DNA from: Rhizobium leguminosarum bv. viciae USDA 2370
GTDB taxonomy: Bacteria > Pseudomonadota > Alphaproteobacteria > Rhizobiales > Rhizobiaceae
Assembly (NCBI RefSeq): GCF_002008365.1
Contig: NZ_MRDL01000036.1
Coordinates: 733,676 to 797,675, forward strand
Direction: 5' to 3'
DNA length: 64,000 bases
The position numbers and the translations under genes were made by a program. The notes under the pieces were generated by a model. It was not told the DNA's origin, searched no databases, and was given only the letters and a program-made list of their open reading frames with translations. Below, one piece after another: positions 41,850-50,189 of the stretch (positions within the stretch are counted from its first letter, which is position 1; the number at the start of each line of letters is the position of its first letter).

Positions 41850-42626
41850 ATGCTGACGACACTTGCGGTGCTTATGGGGCTTACAGGCATTACCCCGGCC
41901 GCGCAGGCGGGGGGGAGCGAGGTCGACGTGACGCTGGTGCTCGCCGTCGACACCTCGCGGTCGATGGATTTCGAGGAGATCGGCATCCAGCGCGAGGGTT
42001 ATGTCGAGGCGCTCAAGCACAAGGAATTCATCGACGCGGTGAAGGGCGGGCTGACCGGCCGCATTGCCATCGGCTATTTCGAATGGGCAGGCTATGTCGT
42101 CCAGGATTCCGTGATCGATTGGCAGGTGATCGAGACGGAAGAGGATGCGATCGCGTTTGCCGACAAGCTCGAAGCCCGACCGATTGCCACGCAACGGCGC
42201 ACATCGATCTCCACCGCGATCGCCCAGGGCGCCAGCATGATCGTTTCCAGTCCCTTTCAGTCCAGGCGACAGGTGATCGATGTCTCCGGCGACGGGCCGA
42301 ACAACTCAGGCGATCCCGTCACCCCCGCCCGCGACAAGGCGGTGGAAGCAGGCATGATCATCAACGGCCTGGCCATCATGCTGCGGCCCTCCGATGCGCC
42401 GAACGGGCTCGACAAATATTATGCGGATTGCGTGATCGGCGGCCCCGGCGCCTTCGTGCTGCCGGTCCGCAAGATCGAGGATTTCGCCGTTGCCGTGCGC
42501 CGCAAGCTGGTGCTGGAGATCAGCGACCTTTCCCGGCCGGCGACGGTGCAGAAGATCGCTGGCGCTGAGGCGGGCACTGACTGCCTGATCGGTGAGAAGC
42601 AGTGGCGGGACATCTTCGACCGCTGA
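41850..42626 (+). CDS. DUF1194 (von Willebrand A-like) exported protein
   Basis: About 258 residues with a signal peptide (MLTTLAVLMGLTGITPAAQA). The vWA fold has a MIDAS start LVLAVDTSRSMD, then GRIAIGYFEWAGYV and QVIDVSGDGPNNSG, with the DUF1194 end FAVAVRRKLVLEIS. Predicted periplasmic metal-dependent adhesion or complex-assembly protein. ATG 41850 was chosen for the signal peptide; an upstream in-frame GTG at 41805 exists. Monocistronic; a repeat element begins 2 bases past the stop. Confidence 0.85.
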   Translation: MLTTLAVLMGLTGITPAAQAGGSEVDVTLVLAVDTSRSMDFEEIGIQREGYVEALKHKEFIDAVKGGLTGRIAIGYFEWAGYVVQDSVIDWQVIETEEDAIAFADKLEARPIATQRRTSISTAIAQGASMIVSSPFQSRRQVIDVSGDGPNNSGDPVTPARDKAVEAGMIINGLAIMLRPSDAPNGLDKYYADCVIGGPGAFVLPVRKIEDFAVAVRRKLVLEISDLSRPATVQKIAGAEAGTDCLIGEKQWRDIFDR

Positions 42627-42627
42627 T

Positions 42628-42742
42628 GCCAGAACAGGATGATTTTAGGCCGGTCGGCCTGAAATCTCAATCCTGTCCTGAATTACATAGTTAGAGCATG
42701 ATGTCGTCCGAAAACCGCGCACACTTTTCGGCATCATGCTCT
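42628..42742. repeat. 115-bp rhizobial intergenic repeat, copy A
   Basis: Begins GCCAGAACAGGATGATT and ends with the palindrome GAGCATGATG...CATCATGCTC (42694-42741), whose centre reads CCGAAAACCGCGCACACTTTTCGG. It closely matches copy B at 47300-47415. Layout fits Rhizobium intergenic mosaic-type elements; the name is from memory. Confidence 0.8.
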
Positions 42743-42748
42743 ACCGGG

Positions 42749-43906
42749 TCAGCGCGCCGAAGTTATATCCGTCAGTATTTGGTAAGCGGCAGAGACTCGA
42801 TCCTCGTTGGGATAGTTTTTATTGGCCAAGATGACGATGCCAACTCGCTCTTTCGGGATGAACGCGACATAGGCGCCGAAACCATTCGTTGAGCCGGTCT
42901 TATTGATCCATACATCGTCGCGCGGTTCCATTGCGGGCTTCAGTTGCTTGACGGGAATGCTTTTCAGCATCGCGCTGGAATTGTTTTCCATCAACGTCGT
43001 CAGCTTCGCGGGATAAGAATACTGCTCCCAAATAAGGTCTTGGGTCATTGCGCCGACATCGAAGTATTCCCTATGCGTATTCGTGATCGCCTGCCGGAGC
43101 TTTTCGTCCAGGTCGACGAGGCCCATGTTCGCGTCGATGAACCGGATCATGTCGCTTGCTGTGGATTTCACTCCATAGGCTTCGGACGAAAGAATGGCGG
43201 GTGTCATTCTAGCCGGTTCACCGCTTCGCTTGTAGCCTTGGGCATAGTCCGCCACCCGCGATTTCGGCACATTGATATATGTGCTCTTCAACCCGAGAGA
43301 GGGAAAGAATTCGTCCTGCATAAGCGCCGCGAAATCCCGCTGCATGCTTTTCGCCGTTATATAGCCAAGCATCCCGATGCTTGGATTGGCGTAAGTTCGA
43401 TGGGTTCCAGCCTCGTATGAAGGACGCCAGGCTTCAAAATAGTCCATTAGTTGTTTTTCGGTTTTGACGTCATCAGGAATTTGCAGCGGAAATCCGCCAG
43501 CCGTGTGCGTGCCCAAATTCATCAGCGCGACATCGCCGAAGGGGCTTCCCTTCATCGATGGAAGATATTTGCTTGCCTTGTCCGACAGCGAAAGTCGGCC
43601 GGTCACCTCAGCGTAGGATGTGAGGGTCACTGTAAACGTTTTGCTGATTGACCCGAGTTCGAACATGGTGGCCGCAGTGACGGGCTTGTTGGTGTCCTTC
43701 GACACGACGCCGTAGTTGTAGATGTGGTCCTCTCCGTCAACGGTAATGGCAACTGCCATGCCCGGGATGCCGTATTTATCCATGATCGGTTTGATCGCGT
43801 TGTCCGAGATGGCTTGCAGTTTCATCTCGTCAGCCGCAAAGCCATTTGAGGAAATGCATGTCGCGACCAGGGCGGCTGATAGAATTCCTATCCAATAAAG
43901 CTTCAT
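42749..43906 (-). CDS. ampC: Class C (AmpC-type) beta-lactamase
   Basis: 385 residues with signal peptide (MKLYWIGILSAALVATCISSNGFA). All class C active-site motifs are in place: SISK (nucleophile Ser in FELGSISKTFT), YAN (in HRTYANPSIG) and KTG (in INKTGSTNGFG). Secreted to the periplasm to hydrolyse cephalosporins. GGAGG 7 bases upstream supports the 43906 start. Base composition is visibly lower in GC than neighbours, as is the divergent ampR, suggesting joint acquisition. Adjacent to repeat copy A at its 3' end. Confidence 0.94.
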   Translation of the reverse strand: MKLYWIGILSAALVATCISSNGFAADEMKLQAISDNAIKPIMDKYGIPGMAVAITVDGEDHIYNYGVVSKDTNKPVTAATMFELGSISKTFTVTLTSYAEVTGRLSLSDKASKYLPSMKGSPFGDVALMNLGTHTAGGFPLQIPDDVKTEKQLMDYFEAWRPSYEAGTHRTYANPSIGMLGYITAKSMQRDFAALMQDEFFPSLGLKSTYINVPKSRVADYAQGYKRSGEPARMTPAILSSEAYGVKSTASDMIRFIDANMGLVDLDEKLRQAITNTHREYFDVGAMTQDLIWEQYSYPAKLTTLMENNSSAMLKSIPVKQLKPAMEPRDDVWINKTGSTNGFGAYVAFIPKERVGIVILANKNYPNEDRVSAAYQILTDITSAR

Positions 43907-44029
43907 TTTTTCATCCTCCAGACGCAGCTCAATCAGCGCAAAGGCGCATGAGGACGGCATTTAATGGCACTGTTTTGCGGCAGCAAACGATGATATCTCG
44001 GAGGAGATACAAGAAAATCTAGGGCTAAG

Positions 44030-44914
44030 ATGGTTCGGCAATTCCTCCCTTTGAATGGCTTGAGAGCCTTCGAAGCTTCGGCGAGACATCTCAGCTTCAC
44101 CCGCGCCGCAATCGAACTTTGCGTTACTCAGGCCGCCGTAAGCCAGCAGGTCAAAAGCCTGGAGAAGCGATTGGGCGTTGCGCTTTTCCAGCGCCTCCCA
44201 AAGGGTTTGAAAATCACCGCGGAAGGTGAAGCTCTTTTGCCGACGTTGACCAATTCCTTCGATCAAATGGCAATCACGCTGGACAGGATTGAAGCCGGGC
44301 AAGTTCGGGAATTGCTGTTTTTGGGCGTGGTTGGAACCTTTGCTGTCGGCTGGTTATTGCCAAGGCTTCCGGATTTTCAACAGCAGCATCCATTCATTGA
44401 CGTGCGCATTTCGACAAACAATAATCGCGTCGATATGGCCGCTGAGGGGCTGCATTTTGCCATTCGCTTCGGCAGCGGCTCCTGGCACGGCACAGAAGCA
44501 CTGCGTCTGTTCGACGCTCCGCTTTCGCCTCTGTGCACCCCCAGACTGGCAGACCGTTTAAGCTCGCCCGCAGATCTTGCCGAAGCGACGCTTTTGCGGA
44601 GCTATAGGGCGGACGAGTGGAGTACCTGGTTCGCGGCAGCTGATGTTCCGCCTGCGGCACAGGTCAACGCAGGGATCGTTTTTGACTCTTCCCTCGCCAT
44701 GATGGAGGCGGCCATGCAAGGATTGGGAATTGCTCTGGCGCCGCCGTCGATGTTTTCCAGGCATCTGTCATCAGGGGCTATATTACAACCTTTTCCCACG
44801 ACCATATCATTGGGCAGTTATTGGCTGACTCGACTTCAATCAAGGCCGCCAACGGCAGCCATACTCGCATTTTCCGATTGGATAACGTCGCAGATCTCTT
44901 CCGCATCTCAATGA
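44030..44914 (+). CDS. ampR: LysR-type regulator AmpR
   Basis: 294 residues. Winged helix LPLNGLRAFEASARHLSFTRAAIELCVTQAAVSQQVKSLEKRLGVALFQRLPKGL is nearly the consensus AmpR start, and the effector domain contains NNRVDMAAEGLHFAIRFGSGSWHG. AmpR senses muropeptides (UDP-MurNAc-pentapeptide versus anhydro-muropeptides) and activates the divergent ampC. The 123-base spacer (43907-44029) must contain its operator, though I could not pin a T-N11-A site. Lower GC like ampC. Confidence 0.92.
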   Translation: MVRQFLPLNGLRAFEASARHLSFTRAAIELCVTQAAVSQQVKSLEKRLGVALFQRLPKGLKITAEGEALLPTLTNSFDQMAITLDRIEAGQVRELLFLGVVGTFAVGWLLPRLPDFQQQHPFIDVRISTNNNRVDMAAEGLHFAIRFGSGSWHGTEALRLFDAPLSPLCTPRLADRLSSPADLAEATLLRSYRADEWSTWFAAADVPPAAQVNAGIVFDSSLAMMEAAMQGLGIALAPPSMFSRHLSSGAILQPFPTTISLGSYWLTRLQSRPPTAAILAFSDWITSQISSASQ

Positions 44915-44994
44915 CAGCTTCTGGCGGATCGCGATCCTCGACCTGACGTCGGCAAGGAGATCAGTGAATTTGGTGAGGCATAGACACGATAAAA

Positions 44995-45026
44995 CATTTC
45001 GGTATGGCGCGCGCCATACCGAAATG
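44995..45026. repeat. Perfect 32-bp palindrome
   Basis: 16-base arms, CATTTCGGTATGGCGC then its exact complement, no loop. Lies between convergent ampR and a VOC gene. Probably a bidirectional terminator, although the T-run is weak (AAAA on the left side only); it also marks the right edge of the lower-GC ampR-ampC segment. Confidence 0.65.
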
Positions 45027-45059
45027 CCCTTGCTTCTCAGAGGATGTTGCCGCCTTTGC

Positions 45060-45749
45060 CTATAAGGGCAGCTGCTTGCCGGCCTGTTCGCTGACCATGT
45101 ATTCGGCGTACCAGTCCGGCCAGCCTTCGTCGTGCTTGCCGCCGTTTCGCTTCTCGTGTTCACCATGGGCAGTTGCCGCACGGCGGAGTGCTGACGCAAG
45201 CTCGGTCGACGTCGTGAATTTCGTCTCGTCGGCGTCGATGCGCCCCGGCAGCCGCGTGGTGACTTCCTGGAACAGCCAGCCGTTGCCGTCGGGATCCTTG
45301 AATGAGGCGAAGGAGCGATAGCTGCGATGATCGGGATCGCGGCCGGCGATCCGCAGGCGGCCGAACAGATAGGGTTCGTCCTTGCCGGCATAGACGCCGG
45401 CAGCGTCATGGAACACTTCGCTGACCTCGATGCTGCGGGCGATGAGATCGCGGCGAGCGGCCTCGATGTCGGAGACGATCAGGTAGAGCCCCTGGGCGGA
45501 ACCGGGGGCCGCGGCGGTGACGTTCTTGCCGAAGATGATCGCGCAGCCGGAGCCGGGCGGGGTAAACTGGATTACACGGAAATCGGCATCATTGGCGAAG
45601 TCGGCGTCGAGCCGCCAGCCCAGGCCGTCGTAAAAGCGTTTGGCGCGATCGACGTCGGAAACGGGGATCACGACCACCTCGAGCTTGGTGTCGACGGGCT
45701 GTGTTCTCGGGGTCTCAATGGGGGTTTCACTGCGCATTGCATTGCTCAT
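45060..45749 (-). CDS. VOC family protein with C-terminal extension
   Basis: 229 residues. One VOC domain (about 22-165): KLEVVVIPVSDVDRAKRFYDGLGW, GCAIIFGKNVTAAAPGS, GLYLIVSDIEAARRDLIAR, SFASFKDPDGNGWLFQEVTTR (metal Glu). A tail of about 60 residues includes KRNGGKHDEGWPDWYAEYMVSEQ, a short motif seen in some AhpD/VOC oxidoreductases. AAGGAG upstream fixes the start. Substrate unknown. Confidence 0.85.
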   Translation of the reverse strand: MSNAMRSETPIETPRTQPVDTKLEVVVIPVSDVDRAKRFYDGLGWRLDADFANDADFRVIQFTPPGSGCAIIFGKNVTAAAPGSAQGLYLIVSDIEAARRDLIARSIEVSEVFHDAAGVYAGKDEPYLFGRLRIAGRDPDHRSYRSFASFKDPDGNGWLFQEVTTRLPGRIDADETKFTTSTELASALRRAATAHGEHEKRNGGKHDEGWPDWYAEYMVSEQAGKQLPL

Positions 45750-45880
45750 CTTCAGCTCCTTGGGGTTTTGGATGCGTTAAGAATGGCGATACATGTCAGT
45801 GGCCAGTGGACCACAGTGCGGTGAGGCCGTCGAATCAATTATTCTGTCTGATTTGGCCGTGTAGCGGAGTTGTATCGAAG

Positions 45881-45900
45881 CGGCGGGACTGTTCCCGCCG
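45881..45900 (-). terminator. Hairpin downstream of ribH
   Basis: Perfect 8-bp stem CGGCGGGA/TCCCGCCG with CTGT loop, 23 bases past the ribH stop on the minus strand. The T-run is poor, so terminator function is tentative. Confidence 0.45.
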
Positions 45901-45923
45901 TCTTCTGTTCGTCGAACCGCTGA

Positions 45924-46358
45924 CTACGCGGCAAGAGCGGCGCGGGTTTTGCCGATCGTCAGAGCTGCCTTTGCCGCTTCACGGCCTTTCTCGACGAAGT
46001 GCGCGCGGTAGATCTGCTTGTGATGCTCGGTTTCCTGATACTGGTGCGGCGTCAACGACACCGACAGGACCGGCACGCCCGTATCCATGCCGGCGCGCAT
46101 CAGCCCATCGACGACGGCCTGGGCGACAAATTCGTGGCGGTAGATTCCGCCGTCGACGACGAAGGCGGCGGCAATGACGGCGCCGTAACGCCCGGTTGCC
46201 GCAAGATCGCGGGAAAGCAGCGGCATCTCGAATGCGCCGGGAACATCGAACACGTCGACCTGCTCGGGCGGAACGAGCTGGTAGAAGCCATCAAGGGCGC
46301 GGTCGACGATGTCGGCGTGCCAGCTGGCTTTGACGAAGGCGTAGCGGGTGGGTGTCAC
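45924..46358 (-). CDS. ribH: 6,7-dimethyl-8-ribityllumazine synthase (type II, RibH2-like)
   Basis: 144 residues; the short, decameric type II form found in Rhizobiales (Brucella RibH2-like). Visible features: YAFVKASWHADIVDRALDGF (substrate-binding Trp replaces the Phe of type I), VFDVPGAFEMPLLSRDLA, IAAAFVVDGGIYRHEFVAQAVVDGLM, VLSVSLTPHQYQETEHHKQIY. Catalyses condensation of the pyrimidine diamine with dihydroxybutanone phosphate in riboflavin synthesis. GTG start with AAGGAG upstream. Under an FMN riboswitch, so repressed by flavin. Confidence 0.95.
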   Translation of the reverse strand: MTPTRYAFVKASWHADIVDRALDGFYQLVPPEQVDVFDVPGAFEMPLLSRDLAATGRYGAVIAAAFVVDGGIYRHEFVAQAVVDGLMRAGMDTGVPVLSVSLTPHQYQETEHHKQIYRAHFVEKGREAAKAALTIGKTRAALAA

Positions 46359-46439
46359 GGTAATCTCCTTTGGCGAACAGACACATCACCCAAGGCGATC
46401 ACGAACGTTCCCGACGGCCGCAAGGGCGGCAGGAACGCA

Positions 46440-46576
46440 CGTTCTCTTTCATCCGGACTATGACCGTCGGCTCAGGCATCTCACCTGATCTGCTGACCCT
46501 TCCTGAGAAGGCGCTCGCGGGCTCGCAATCAAAATTGCATACCGCCGGTAGGGACTTTCACCCCGCCCTGAGAACG
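46440..46576 (-). ncRNA. FMN riboswitch (RFN element)
   Basis: On the minus strand, P1 pairs CGTTCTC/GAGAACG (46570-46576 with 46440-46446). The RFN core GGGCGGGGTGAAAGTCCC then CTACCGGCGGTAT follows the 5' arm, and ATAGTCCGGATGAAAGAGAACG ends the element. Located 82-218 bases upstream of ribH. A hairpin between the aptamer and ribH (GAACGTGCGTTCC...GGGAACGTTC) could act as expression platform. Confidence 0.93.
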
Positions 46577-46822
46577 GCACGAACAATAGGGGGAAGGCGG
46601 CGGGCTGGCAATAGGTCGAAATACTTTCGCGGCCGGAGCTGGATCAGGGCTCTCCAAGTGGCGATTTCGCTCGTTCGTCGATGGCGACGGGCAATCCCTC
46701 TTGCGGCGGAGGGGCATGCGCCTACATGCTCTCTGTGAGGACATCTAGGTCAGAAATACCACGACAAGACAGGACGCGCTGTCTCCGCCTGGGCGGGGCC
46801 GTGACAACCATGGGAGAGAGTG

Positions 46823-47269
46823 ATGCCAGAATCTTTCGTCGTTCACCGCGAGGCGCATATCGCGGCGCCGCCGGCCGCGGTGTTTGCGCTGATGACCGAT
46901 CCGGAGAAGATCCTGCGCTGGATGGGAACGGAAGCGCAGGTCGAGCCGCAGCCCGGCGGGCTCTATCTCGTCAACGTCACCGGCGCCCGCTTTGCGCGCG
47001 GCTCGTTTCGTGAAGTGGTGCCGGTTCATCGCCTTGCCTACAGCTTCGGCTGGGACGGCAGCGAGGTGGTGCCGCCGGGGTCGAGCCTGGTCGAGATCGA
47101 CCTGATCGAGCAGGGAGGCGGAACGCTGTTGCGGCTCACCCATAGCGGTCTGCCCAGTGCTGATCAATGCGCCGGCCATGCGGAAGGCTGGGCCCATTAC
47201 CTCGGGCGGCTGACCGAAGTCGCCGCCGGGCGTGATCCAGGTCCTGACCCTTTTTACGGCAGGACGTAG
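46823..47269 (+). CDS. SRPBCC (AHSA1-like) protein
   Basis: 148 residues. START/AHSA1 fold: FVVHREAHIAAPPAAVFALMTDPEKILRWMGTEAQVEPQPGGLYLVNV, then VVPVHRLAYSFGWDG, and the C-terminal helix HAEGWAHYLGRLTEVAAG. Such proteins bind hydrophobic small molecules and are often partnered with an ArsR regulator, which is not adjacent here. ATG at 46823 with GGGAGAG upstream. The 246 bases before it (after the riboswitch promoter) hold nothing I can name. Confidence 0.87.
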   Translation: MPESFVVHREAHIAAPPAAVFALMTDPEKILRWMGTEAQVEPQPGGLYLVNVTGARFARGSFREVVPVHRLAYSFGWDGSEVVPPGSSLVEIDLIEQGGGTLLRLTHSGLPSADQCAGHAEGWAHYLGRLTEVAAGRDPGPDPFYGRT

Positions 47270-47299
47270 CCCAGCTTTCCGCCTTCAACATCGCCCGCT

Positions 47300-47415
47300 G
47301 CCAGAACAGGATGATTATAGGCTGGATCGGCCAAAAGTCTGAATTCTGTTCTAAAGCAAAGAGTTGGGGCATGAGGTCGTCCGAAAACCGCTCACACTTT
47401 TCGGCATCATGCTCC
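47300..47415. repeat. 116-bp rhizobial intergenic repeat, copy B
   Basis: Begins GCCAGAACAGGATGATT and ends GGCATGAGG...CATCATGCTCC with central CCGAAAACCGCTCACACTTTTCGG. Same order and spacing as copy A at 42628-42742; the middle (TTCTGTTCTAAAGC) has diverged. Confidence 0.8.
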
Positions 47416-47501
47416 AGCGCCAAACATGAACGCGCAGTTCATCTCCAGTTCAATTTAGCGGCCATAAAGTGGGGACGGCTGGATTGAAAATGGAGTTCTC
47501 G

Positions 47502-47810
47502 ATGAAAGCGCTTTCTATCGCGGCCGCCTTGCTCGTTGGCGGCCTCTCGATCGGCACAGCTGAGGCGATGCCGATGGGGACAATTAATGTCCAGAGCAAT
47601 GTCACAAAGGTCGACTACGCCTGCGGTCGCGGCTGGCATCTGACGCGCTGGGGCGAATGCCGGCGAAACTGGAGACGCCCGCCGCCGGTAGCTTTCTACG
47701 GTGGTCCGCCCCGCTGGGGCTGGGAGCGGCGTCACCGGGATTGGGATGGCCCGCGCTGGCGCCATGAGAGGCGCTGGGATCGCGACCGGCGTTGGCGGGA
47801 TGACGACTAA
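47502..47810 (+). CDS. Small exported Arg/Trp-rich protein
   Basis: 102 residues. Signal peptide MKALSIAAALLVGGLSIGTAEA; the mature part starts MPMGTINVQSNVTKVDYACGRGWHLTRWGECRRN (two Cys) and then a highly basic Trp/Arg region (PRWGWERRHRDWDGPRWRHERRWDRDRRW). GGAG precedes the 47502 start. This GCGRGWHLxxxGxCRRN pattern recurs in rhizobial exported proteins of unknown function. A terminator follows. Confidence 0.75.
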   Translation: MKALSIAAALLVGGLSIGTAEAMPMGTINVQSNVTKVDYACGRGWHLTRWGECRRNWRRPPPVAFYGGPPRWGWERRHRDWDGPRWRHERRWDRDRRWRDDD

Positions 47811-47835
47811 GGGTCTCGCTTAGATGTAATGGATG

Positions 47836-47866
47836 AAGGCCGGAGCGATTTTCGCCCGGCCTTTTC
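47836..47866 (+). terminator. Rho-independent terminator
   Basis: AAGGCCGG/CCGGCCTT outer stem (47836-47843 with 47856-47863), inner GCG/CGC, followed by TTTT. 26 bases after the exported-protein stop. Confidence 0.88.
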
Positions 47867-47923
47867 TAATGAACAGCTTCACCGACGCTGACAGCCAGCG
47901 TTCTCCCGATTTGCCCGAGAGGG

Positions 47924-48148
47924 TCAGATGCTGCCGACGAGCCAGTGCTTGTCGTCGATCAATTCCTCGAGCTCGATGGGATCCTTGACGCCGAATTCGA
48001 ACCATTCGACGAGTTCTTTCGCCTTGCGGCTGCTCTCCTCCGCCGTCAGCTCGACCTGATACCTTTCGCACCATCGCCGAAGGATCGACGTCAGCAGCGT
48101 CATGTCATTCCCATCCAGCGGATCTTTCGGCCAGAATATCGTGCCCAT
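47924..48148 (-). CDS. Hypothetical 74-residue protein
   Basis: Starts MGTIFWPKDPLDGNDMTLLTSILRRWCERYQ and ends EWFEFGVKDPIELEELIDDKHWLVGSI; acidic, helical, no signal or TM. GAGGGG ribosome-binding site 4-9 bases upstream of 48148. I do not recognise a family. The 200 bases upstream contain only the divergent region toward the cyclase gene. Confidence 0.6.
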   Translation of the reverse strand: MGTIFWPKDPLDGNDMTLLTSILRRWCERYQVELTAEESSRKAKELVEWFEFGVKDPIELEELIDDKHWLVGSI

Positions 48149-48352
48149 CGTACCCCTCAATCACACGATGACGAACGGCCCTATAATGGAATCAAAGTCG
48201 CGCAAGTTTAAAGTGTTTATTTTTTGTTTTCCACCGTGGCGAATGGTATTCGACAGGGGAGCGGACGTCCTTTTTCGAACCCGGGGATGACCGCAAGCGG
48301 TCACACCGGGGATGTCCTTGCGGCCGCCCCGGCGAGCGTGCGATGTTAAGCC

Positions 48353-49471
48353 ATGGATCTGCCGTCCCCCCTTGCCTGGCTGGTTGACGAGGCCGGCGCC
48401 TCGCCCGGTCCCGAACGGTTTCTGGCCGAACTCGGGCGCCGGCTGCTGGCTGATGGCCTGCCGATTTCCGGCGGCGCGCTGACACTTTCGGTGCCGCATC
48501 CGATCATCGCGCGGCGCACCTGGCTGTGGCGGGCCGAGACCGGTGCTGTCATCGAGGCGTTGGCCTTCGCCGCGGCTCCGCAGAGTGAGGCCGGGCGCGA
48601 GTGGCTGGCCGGGCTGGGACCGGTATGGGAGGACAGGATCGGGCTTGCACAGGACAATCAGATATCTGACAGACGGGTGCTCGGCTGGGCGGGTATCGCC
48701 AATGGGGCAGGGGCCGGTGCATTCGGCCCGGCTGAGGCTGGCCTGCTGCGCGAGGTCGCGCGTTTTGCTGGAGCGCCGCTCGCCGCATTGGCGGCGCGGG
48801 AGGCGAAGGCCGCGCTGCTTGAAGCCTATCTCGGCCGGCGCAGCGCCGCCCGGGTGCAGGCCGGCGCCCTTGCCCGCGGCACCGGCGAGACCATCCGCGC
48901 AGCCCTTCTCTGCGCCGATCTGCGCGACTTCACCGCGCTCTCCGAGGTGACAGAGCCTCACGTGATGATCACTGCACTAGACGCCTGGTTCGACCGTGTC
49001 GCAGGCGCCGTGCATGCCTTCGGGGGCGAGGTGCTGAAGTTCATCGGCGACGGCGTGCTGGCGATCTTTCCGGTCACGGCCACGTCGAGCGAGGGCGACG
49101 CCGCCCGAGGGGATTGCGAGGCCTGCGAGGCAGCACTGCGCGCGGTCGCCGCCAGCCGCGCCGGCATGGCCCATCTCGATCAGGTGCGCCATGCGCAGGG
49201 GCTGGCGCCGCTGCCCTTCGGCGCAGCATTGCATTTCGGCGAGATCCTGTGGGGCAATATTGGTGCTGCCGACCGGCTGGACTTTACCGCCATCGGCCCC
49301 GCCGTCAATCTGGTCAGCCGGCTGGAAGGGCTGTGTAAGCCGCTCGGCCGAAGCGTGCTGATCTCGGGCGCGGTTGCGGCGAATACGGCGACGGCACTGA
49401 TGCCGCTCGGAGAGCACAGCTTGCGTGGCATCGCCGACCCTTGCGCGGTCTTCACCCTGCCTGAGGATTGA
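48353..49471 (+). CDS. Soluble class III adenylate/guanylate cyclase
   Basis: 372 residues, no TM. N-terminal about 180 residues unassigned (helical, possibly a sensory or dimerisation region). The cyclase domain at about 185-360 has metal Asp in LLCADLRDFTALSE, FIGDGVLAIFP and transition-state Asn/Arg in IGPAVNLVSRLEG, as well as KFIGDG Lys. Expected to make cyclic AMP in the cytosol. Not linked to the CHASE2 cyclase operon 14 kb upstream, but the two could feed the same pool. ATG at 48353; upstream bases give no strong ribosome-binding site. Confidence 0.9.
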   Translation: MDLPSPLAWLVDEAGASPGPERFLAELGRRLLADGLPISGGALTLSVPHPIIARRTWLWRAETGAVIEALAFAAAPQSEAGREWLAGLGPVWEDRIGLAQDNQISDRRVLGWAGIANGAGAGAFGPAEAGLLREVARFAGAPLAALAAREAKAALLEAYLGRRSAARVQAGALARGTGETIRAALLCADLRDFTALSEVTEPHVMITALDAWFDRVAGAVHAFGGEVLKFIGDGVLAIFPVTATSSEGDAARGDCEACEAALRAVAASRAGMAHLDQVRHAQGLAPLPFGAALHFGEILWGNIGAADRLDFTAIGPAVNLVSRLEGLCKPLGRSVLISGAVAANTATALMPLGEHSLRGIADPCAVFTLPED

Positions 49472-49487
49472 GCTGCGGATAGGACAC

Positions 49488-49529
49488 TTGCATTTATGCA
49501 AAGAAAGCTTTGCAAAGATATCTTTGCAA
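49488..49529. promoter_or_regulatory. Palindromic operators upstream of the ArsR-like gene
   Basis: TTGCATTTATGCAA (49488-49501, near-palindrome) and the perfect 20-bp palindrome TTGCAAAGATATCTTTGCAA (49510-49529), ending 15 bases before the regulator start. Likely binding sites for the regulator itself (autocontrol of the regulator-MFS operon). Confidence 0.7.
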
Positions 49530-49544
49530 TAGTAGGCTTCCGGC

Positions 49545-50189
49545 ATGAAAAATCCGCGCCCGCAGCCTGGTCAATCCGCCACCGCACCCCGCACCCTCAG
49601 CCGTGTCGTGCCCGATCCAACCGCGCTGAAGGCGCTGACGCATCCTGTCCGGCTACGCATGCTCGGCATGCTGCGGGTCGATGGACCCGCCACCGCGACG
49701 CAGCTTGCGGCGCGGCTCGGGCTGAATAGCGGCGCGACCAGCTATCACCTGCGTCAGCTCGCCCAGTACGGCTTCATCGAGGAAGCGCCGCATGCTTCGC
49801 GGCGCGACCGCTGGTGGCGCGCCAGCCACGAGCTCACCTCGGTGCCGGCAAGCGAGGTTGAGGGCGAAGCGCTGGATCTCGATCTCGCCTTCAACCAGGC
49901 GATACTCTCTCTGCAGGTCGGCCATATGCAGCAGGCGCTGGAGGAATATGCCGAGCTGCCGGCGGAATGGCGCAAGGCGAGTACAGCCAGCGACATCATC
50001 ATCCCGATGACGGCGGAACAGGCCGAAGCCCTGACCAGGCGGCTGACCGATATCATTCTCGAAGCGATGCGGGTGGCTCCGCCTTTGGGAGAGCTCGCAC
50101 CCCCGGATATGGTTCCTTTCTCGATCATGCTGCACGCCTTTCCCTATCCGGGCCGGCTCCCGCATCGCGAGGGGGATGATGGGTCATGA
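49545..50189 (+). CDS. ArsR-like winged-helix regulator
   Basis: 214 residues. wHTH at about 25-90: ALKALTHPVRLRMLGMLRVDGPATATQLAARLGLNSGATSYHLRQLAQYGFIEEA, the ArsR/HTH_20 pattern, with no CxC metal motif visible. The C-terminal region of about 110 residues probably senses a ligand. ATGA overlap with the following MFS gene and a perfect palindrome just upstream argue for ligand-responsive control of that transporter. Confidence 0.87.
   Translation: MKNPRPQPGQSATAPRTLSRVVPDPTALKALTHPVRLRMLGMLRVDGPATATQLAARLGLNSGATSYHLRQLAQYGFIEEAPHASRRDRWWRASHELTSVPASEVEGEALDLDLAFNQAILSLQVGHMQQALEEYAELPAEWRKASTASDIIIPMTAEQAEALTRRLTDIILEAMRVAPPLGELAPPDMVPFSIMLHAFPYPGRLPHREGDDGS

Noticed and set aside
46370..46738. 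122-codon plus-strand frame
   Set aside because: Covers the FMN riboswitch on the opposite strand; conserved RNA motifs explain the sequence.
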